A DNA stretch of 64,000 nt from CAVSIP01 sp963728075 (GTDB lineage: Bacteria; Actinomycetota; Actinomycetes; JAFAQI01; DASSKL01), in contig CAVSIP010000007.1 in assembly GCA_963728075.1 (NCBI GenBank), positions 575,827 to 639,826 on the forward strand. The letters are read 5' to 3'. How positions within the stretch are numbered: position 1 is the first letter of the stretch; every line of letters begins with the position of its first letter. A program made the position numbers and the translations under genes. Shown here one piece after another: positions 60,505 through 64,000 of this stretch. The notes beneath the pieces were generated by a model, which was given only the letters and a program-made list of their open reading frames with translations, had not been told where the DNA came from and did not search any database.

Positions 60505-62133
60505 ATGGCGGCGGGCTCCCTCATCCGCCTCACGTCGCGCGCCGTCCTGGATCCCGCCGACGCCGAGGCGGCGCTGCGTCCTCGTGACGGTGTGGTGCGA
60601 GAGCGCGTCGTCGCGCCCGGCCGGTTCGAGCTCGAGCACGGCCCGGTCGAGCGGTACGTCCGTGAGGTCGTCACCGAGCCGCACGCCGACGGGCGGGTCG
60701 AGGTCCGCCAGCACGTCGAGTACGTGTCCCCCGTCCGGTTCTTCCGCTGGATCATGGGCCGGCTCATCCGCTCGGAGCTGCGGCGGATCGGCCCGGGTGG
60801 GCGGGTCCCGTGGTGGGCGTCCGCGGAGCGGCTCGACGTCGACCAGGCCCGCACCCTCGACGTGCTCGCCGCCCTCGCGTTCGTTGTCGGGTACCTGGTC
60901 GCACTCGTGCCGGCGACGTTCACCTACGTCGCGGACACCTTCGACGTAGGAGTCGGCGGGCAGGGTGTGACGCTTGCCGTCCTGCGCGCCGACGTGCTCC
61001 TGACCCTGCCTCTGCTGGCCCTCGCCGACCGGCGCGGGCGGCGATGGGTGCTGCTGCTCAGCATCGCCTGCGGGTGCGCCCTCACCGCAGCCGGTGCTGC
61101 GGCCCCGTCCCTTGCCGCGTTCGCCGGCACGCAGCTGCTCGCCCGCGGGTTCGTCAACGCGGCGTTCGTGACGATCGCCGTCTTCGCGACCGAGCGGATG
61201 CCTGCGGGAGCGCGGGGATGGGCGATCGGACTGCTGGTCATGGCCGGCTCGCTGGGCGGCGGGCTCGCGGTCGGGCTGCTCCCGCTCACGTCGGTGGGGA
61301 TGTCGGGCTGGCGCCTGCTCTACGGCGTCCCGTTGCTCGGGCTGCTCGCTGTGTGGCGCCTGTCCCGGCGGCTCCCGGAGAGCGCCCGGTTCGAGATGCA
61401 CCAGATCGCTGCCGTGCCGAACGTGCGTGCCGCCGTACGGCAGCTGCGCGGCCACGGTCGCCGCCTGCTGCTGCTCGGCACCGGAGGTTTCCTGCTGACC
61501 GCGTTCACGCTGCCGGTCAGCCAGTTCCAGAACCAGATGCTGCGCGAGGAGCGCGGGTTCGGCCCGGGGACCATCGCGCTGTTCACGATCGTCACGGCGG
61601 TGCCCGGCGCGATCGGCGTCGTCTTCGGTGGCCGCCTGTCCGACCTGCGCGGGCGCAGGCGGGTACTGGCAGCCGCGGCAGCGGGCAGTGCGCTGCTGCT
61701 GGTCGCCGCCGTGAACTCGCCGCTGCTCGGGCTGTGGCTGCTGATGGTCGCGAGCACGGTGCTCGGCGGAGCGATCGTGCCCACCGCGGGCGCGTACGGG
61801 CCGGAGCTGTTCCCGACGTCCGTGCGCGGGGTCGCCAACGGTGTGCTCTCCGCCATGAACCGTGCCGGCAGCATCGTCGGTCTGCTGCTCGCCGGCTTCC
61901 TCGGGGCGACGCTCGGCCGGCTCTCGTTCGCCTTTGCCGTCCTGGCGGCCGGACCGCTGCTGCTCGCCGTTCTCGTGCTGCTCGCCTACCCCGAGACGGC
62001 CGGGCGCTCCCTCGAGGAGCTCAACCCCGAGGACGCCACGACCGACCCGCTGGGCGCAGTGGGCGTCAGCGTGCGTCCGGACGTGGTCATGAACCCGATC
62101 TCCGGGCGCAGCGGCGCTACGTTCTCACCGTGA
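60505..62133 (+). CDS. Sugar-porter-like MFS transporter with N-terminal cytoplasmic domain
   Basis: 542 aa. The first 125 or so residues (RDGVVRERVVAPGRFELEHG, VEVRQHVEYVSPVRFFRW) are soluble and not recognised; the remaining part is a 12-helix carrier. Motifs of the sugar-porter branch: LADRRGRRWV, RRLPESARFEMHQ, and ELFPTSVRGVANGVLSAMNR late. The extension makes it about 120 aa longer than usual. The start follows TACCGT by six bases. Its last codons overlap the start of a broken isochorismatase gene. Confidence 0.85.
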   Translation: MAAGSLIRLTSRAVLDPADAEAALRPRDGVVRERVVAPGRFELEHGPVERYVREVVTEPHADGRVEVRQHVEYVSPVRFFRWIMGRLIRSELRRIGPGGRVPWWASAERLDVDQARTLDVLAALAFVVGYLVALVPATFTYVADTFDVGVGGQGVTLAVLRADVLLTLPLLALADRRGRRWVLLLSIACGCALTAAGAAAPSLAAFAGTQLLARGFVNAAFVTIAVFATERMPAGARGWAIGLLVMAGSLGGGLAVGLLPLTSVGMSGWRLLYGVPLLGLLAVWRLSRRLPESARFEMHQIAAVPNVRAAVRQLRGHGRRLLLLGTGGFLLTAFTLPVSQFQNQMLREERGFGPGTIALFTIVTAVPGAIGVVFGGRLSDLRGRRRVLAAAAAGSALLLVAAVNSPLLGLWLLMVASTVLGGAIVPTAGAYGPELFPTSVRGVANGVLSAMNRAGSIVGLLLAGFLGATLGRLSFAFAVLAAGPLLLAVLVLLAYPETAGRSLEELNPEDATTDPLGAVGVSVRPDVVMNPISGRSGATFSP

Positions 62134-62186
62134 CCACCCTGGAGGACCGTCCGCACGGGCGCTGCTCGTCGTCGACGTTCAGTGTC
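62118..62186 (+). pseudogene. 5' remnant of an isochorismatase-family gene with its promoter
   Basis: TACGTT, six bases, then GTG 62130 reading TTLEDRPHG and, after a one-base shift, ALLVVDVQ, the family's hallmark N-terminus. Coding ends at about 62186 and the rest of the gene is missing. It overlaps the MFS stop by four bases. Confidence 0.55.
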
Positions 62187-62252
62187 CCAGCCTCCCGGGC
62201 CGCTGTCCGCCGGGCCAGAGGGACGATCGCAGACGAACGCACACAGTCTGGC

Positions 62253-62258
62253 TAGCGT
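62253..62258 (+). promoter_or_regulatory. Predicted -10 box, leaderless SnoaL-like gene
   Basis: TAGCGT seven bases before ATG 62266. Confidence 0.5.
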
Positions 62259-62265
62259 TTGCGGT

Positions 62266-62634
62266 ATGAGCGCAGCACGAGCCGAGGACCTTCACGGAGC
62301 GACCGAACAAGCCTTCAACAAGCGCGACGTCGACGCACTCGTGCGTCTCTACGCCGACGATGCGTGCCTCCTCGATCAGGACGGGACAGCGGCTCGCGGC
62401 CCGGCGGCGATCCGCAACGTTTGGGCTGGCTTCGTCGGTCTGAACGGCCGTATGTCCATGACTACGCGCTACTGCGTCGAGGCGGGTGACATCGCGCTGA
62501 TGAGCAACGCCTGGCAGTTCACGTCGGAAGCCATGACCTTCGAGTCTGTGTCCTCAGAAGTGGCCGTACGAGGCGCGGACGGTCGTTGGCGCTATCTCAT
62601 CGACCACCCCACAGGAGGGGTGGTTGCCGAGTGA
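62266..62634 (+). CDS. SnoaL/DUF4440-like NTF2-fold protein
   Basis: 122 aa, a single NTF2-like cone: AFNKRDVDALVRLYADDACL, ARGPAAIRNVWAGFV, MTTRYCVEAGDIALMSNAW, VRGADGRWRYLIDHPTGG. This fold covers small isomerases, hydrolases and binding proteins; no active site can be picked. Lower G+C than its neighbours and next to an IS element and a gene remnant, so possibly acquired. Leaderless start. The bases after its stop include an imperfect hairpin (62674-62711) that may end transcription. Confidence 0.82.
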   Translation: MSAARAEDLHGATEQAFNKRDVDALVRLYADDACLLDQDGTAARGPAAIRNVWAGFVGLNGRMSMTTRYCVEAGDIALMSNAWQFTSEAMTFESVSSEVAVRGADGRWRYLIDHPTGGVVAE

Positions 62635-62726
62635 AACGGTCGGAGCAGTCGGTGCGCGGAACGGCCTGACTGGTCTGTCGCCTCCTGTTGGGACGGCCTG
62701 TGGCGACACAGATGGGCCGCGCCTGG

Positions 62727-64000
62727 GATTGCTGCAGGTTCGGTTGACAGCGGGTGAGTGGTGATCATGCTGCAACGTCGGCGGCTTGGCTGGTGAAGGC
62801 GAGCTCGAACTCGACCGGGGTGAGCTTGCCGAGGGCGCGTTGACGGCGTCGGCGGTTGTAGGTGTGCTCGATCCAGAACACGATCGCGTAGCGCAGCTCG
62901 TCGCGGGTGCGCCAGCGTGCGGCGGTCCAGGACGTTCTTCTGCAGCAGGCGTGCCAGAACGACTCCATCGCGGCGTTGTCGCCGGCGGAGGCGACCCGGC
63001 CCATCGAGCCTTGCAGGCCGGCGGCGGTGAGGACGGCTCGGAAGGATCGCGCTCGAAATTGCGATCCGCGGTCGGCTGTGAACCACGACGACGCCGGTCG
63101 GGCTGGCGGCGGGCGATCGCGGTGCGCAGCGCGGTGACGGCGAGCTGGGCGGTCATCCGATCGTCGATCGCGTAGCCGACGATCCGGTTGGAGAACAGGT
63201 CCTTGATCGCGCAGCAGTAGAGCTTGCCCTCGGCGGTGGGGTGCTCGGTGATGTCGGTGACCCACGACCGATCCGGCGCCGAGCGCGGTGAAGTCCCGCT
63301 GCACGTAGGTCGTCGTGGACCGCCGGGCCCGGTGTCTTCCCGCTGCCGCGCCGGCCCTTGCGGACCGTGGTCGACCAGAGCCGCTGCTGCGAGCACAGCC
63401 GCCAGACCCGCCGCTCCCCGACGACCGATGCCCGGCTCGCTCGAGCTCGTCGGCCAGCAGCCGGTAGCCGAACTCCGGGTCGTCGTCGTGGGCGTCGACG
63501 CAGCGCGTTGGTCAGGTAGGCGTCCTCGAGGTCGCGGTGCGCTGACCGGCTGCGCCCGCCACGCGTAGTACGCCTGGGTGAGTGGCCCGAGCACCCCGCA
63601 GGTCAGCCGCACCGGGAACCCCTCGGCGGCCAGGTCACGGACCAGCGGGAACATCATTTTGGGAGGACTGCCTGCGGCGAAGTAGGCCGCCGCCCGACGC
63701 AGGATCTCGTTCTCCATCTCCAGCCGGCGCTTCTCCCGGCGCAGCTGCACGAGCTCGGCCTGCTCGCGCTGGTCTGACCGTCGATGACGCCATCGTCGAT
63801 GTCGGCCTGGCGCATCCAGCGCCGCACCGACTCCACCGAGATGTCGAAGTCGGCGGCGACCTCGGCCTGGCTCAGATCACCCCGACGGGCGACCGGACCA
63901 CGTCACGCTTGAACTCCGGCGGGAACTTCTTCGGCATAGCGACATCCTTCCTGCGGGACCACGTCCCACAAAAGAGATGTCAACCAGACCTGCAGCAATC
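62727..64000 (-). mobile_element. Degenerate IS3-family insertion sequence
   Basis: Terminal inverted repeats: GATTGCTGCAGGT at 62727-62739, and its complement ACCTGCAGCAATC ending at base 64000. After two mismatches GGTTGACA continues the match, 21 of 23 bases in all. About 1.27 kb, right for IS3. The element may reach past the window, so target duplication cannot be tested. It contains orfA and orfB remnants on the minus strand. Confidence 0.85.
62765..63937 (-). pseudogene. IS3-family transposase OrfA/OrfB, multiply frameshifted
   Basis: OrfA begins MPKKFPPEFKRDVVR (ATG 63937, AGGAAGG upstream), then shifts; SVRRWMRQADIDDGVIDGQT and RREKRRLEMENEILRRAAAY follow in other frames. OrfB pieces: FPLVRDLAAEGFPVRLTCG, the DDE part RSWVTDITEHPTAEGKLYCC and FSNRIVGYAIDDRMTAQLAV, TADRGSQFRARSF, MGRVASAGDNAAMESFW, YNRRRRQRALGKLTPVEFEL. 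At least six single-base shifts; two in orfA look like lost G residues in CGGGTC and GCGGAG. Non-functional as written. Confidence 0.85.

Overview
The window is about 73% G+C chromosomal DNA of an actinobacterium (class Actinomycetia). The evidence is an abundance of GTG starts, 4-base ATGA/GTGA overlaps between genes, the actinobacterial families DUF3027, DUF2530 and DUF3039, a SAM-IV riboswitch, UdgX, and many genes whose start codon lies 6-7 bases after a TANNNT -10 hexamer (leaderless mRNAs). The genus cannot be read from the sequence. No rRNA, tRNA, CRISPR array or phage module was seen. Apart from one degenerate IS3-family element at the right edge, this is core and lightly accessory chromosome.

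Layout: 1-7.1 kb holds a 5'-partial otsA, a CDF metal exporter, a SAM-I riboswitch in front of a zinc-ribbon threonine synthase-family enzyme and a CysO-like sulfur carrier, a frameshifted plsC, a tandem CIRCE operator with groEL, and a membrane protein. 7.1-15.6 kb holds a response regulator and a large hybrid histidine kinase meeting tail to tail, then two related LPYTG-anchored surface protein genes, each broken by a single-base insertion. 15.6-24.6 kb holds an acyl-CoA ligase, a HAD-LarE fusion with a perfect 15-bp inverted repeat over its start, small genes, a cold-shock protein, an MFS exporter, DUF3027, a MaoC-like protein and an NCS2 purine permease. 24.6-38.5 kb holds kynA-kynU, marR-MFS-thpR behind a palindromic operator, an aldo/keto reductase, serC, citrate synthase, pdxH and MFS, a TetR/cupin pair, udgX, an NlpC/P60 peptidase and a lipoprotein. 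38.5-52.7 kb is rich in lipid-type enzymes (three crotonases, an acyl-CoA ligase, three SDRs), with a GH15 enzyme, an aminotransferase/S1P-lyase-like/DUF2236 operon and two hemerythrin proteins. 52.7-57 kb holds a SAM-IV riboswitch, a possible 30-codon ORF, a hairpin and metY-metX, then a serine hydrolase and a small DUF3039 gene. 57-64 kb holds two MFS genes, an SDR, two small zinc-ribbon proteins, remnants of a ketopantoate reductase and an isochorismatase, and the IS element.

Sulfur and methionine metabolism links the two riboswitches. SAM-I precedes the ThrC-like/CysO-like pair and SAM-IV precedes metYX, so both clusters should switch off when SAM is plentiful. This makes the ThrC-like enzyme a candidate for sulfur-carrier-dependent metabolism rather than ordinary threonine synthesis. 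A 61-bp stem-loop repeat (57 of 61 bases identical) occurs in two convergent intergenic gaps 20 kb apart. Both arm mismatches are G-U pairs if the plus strand is transcribed. Single-base indels break plsC, both LPYTG genes and the IS transposase, so sequencing or assembly error must be excluded before calling them pseudogenes.
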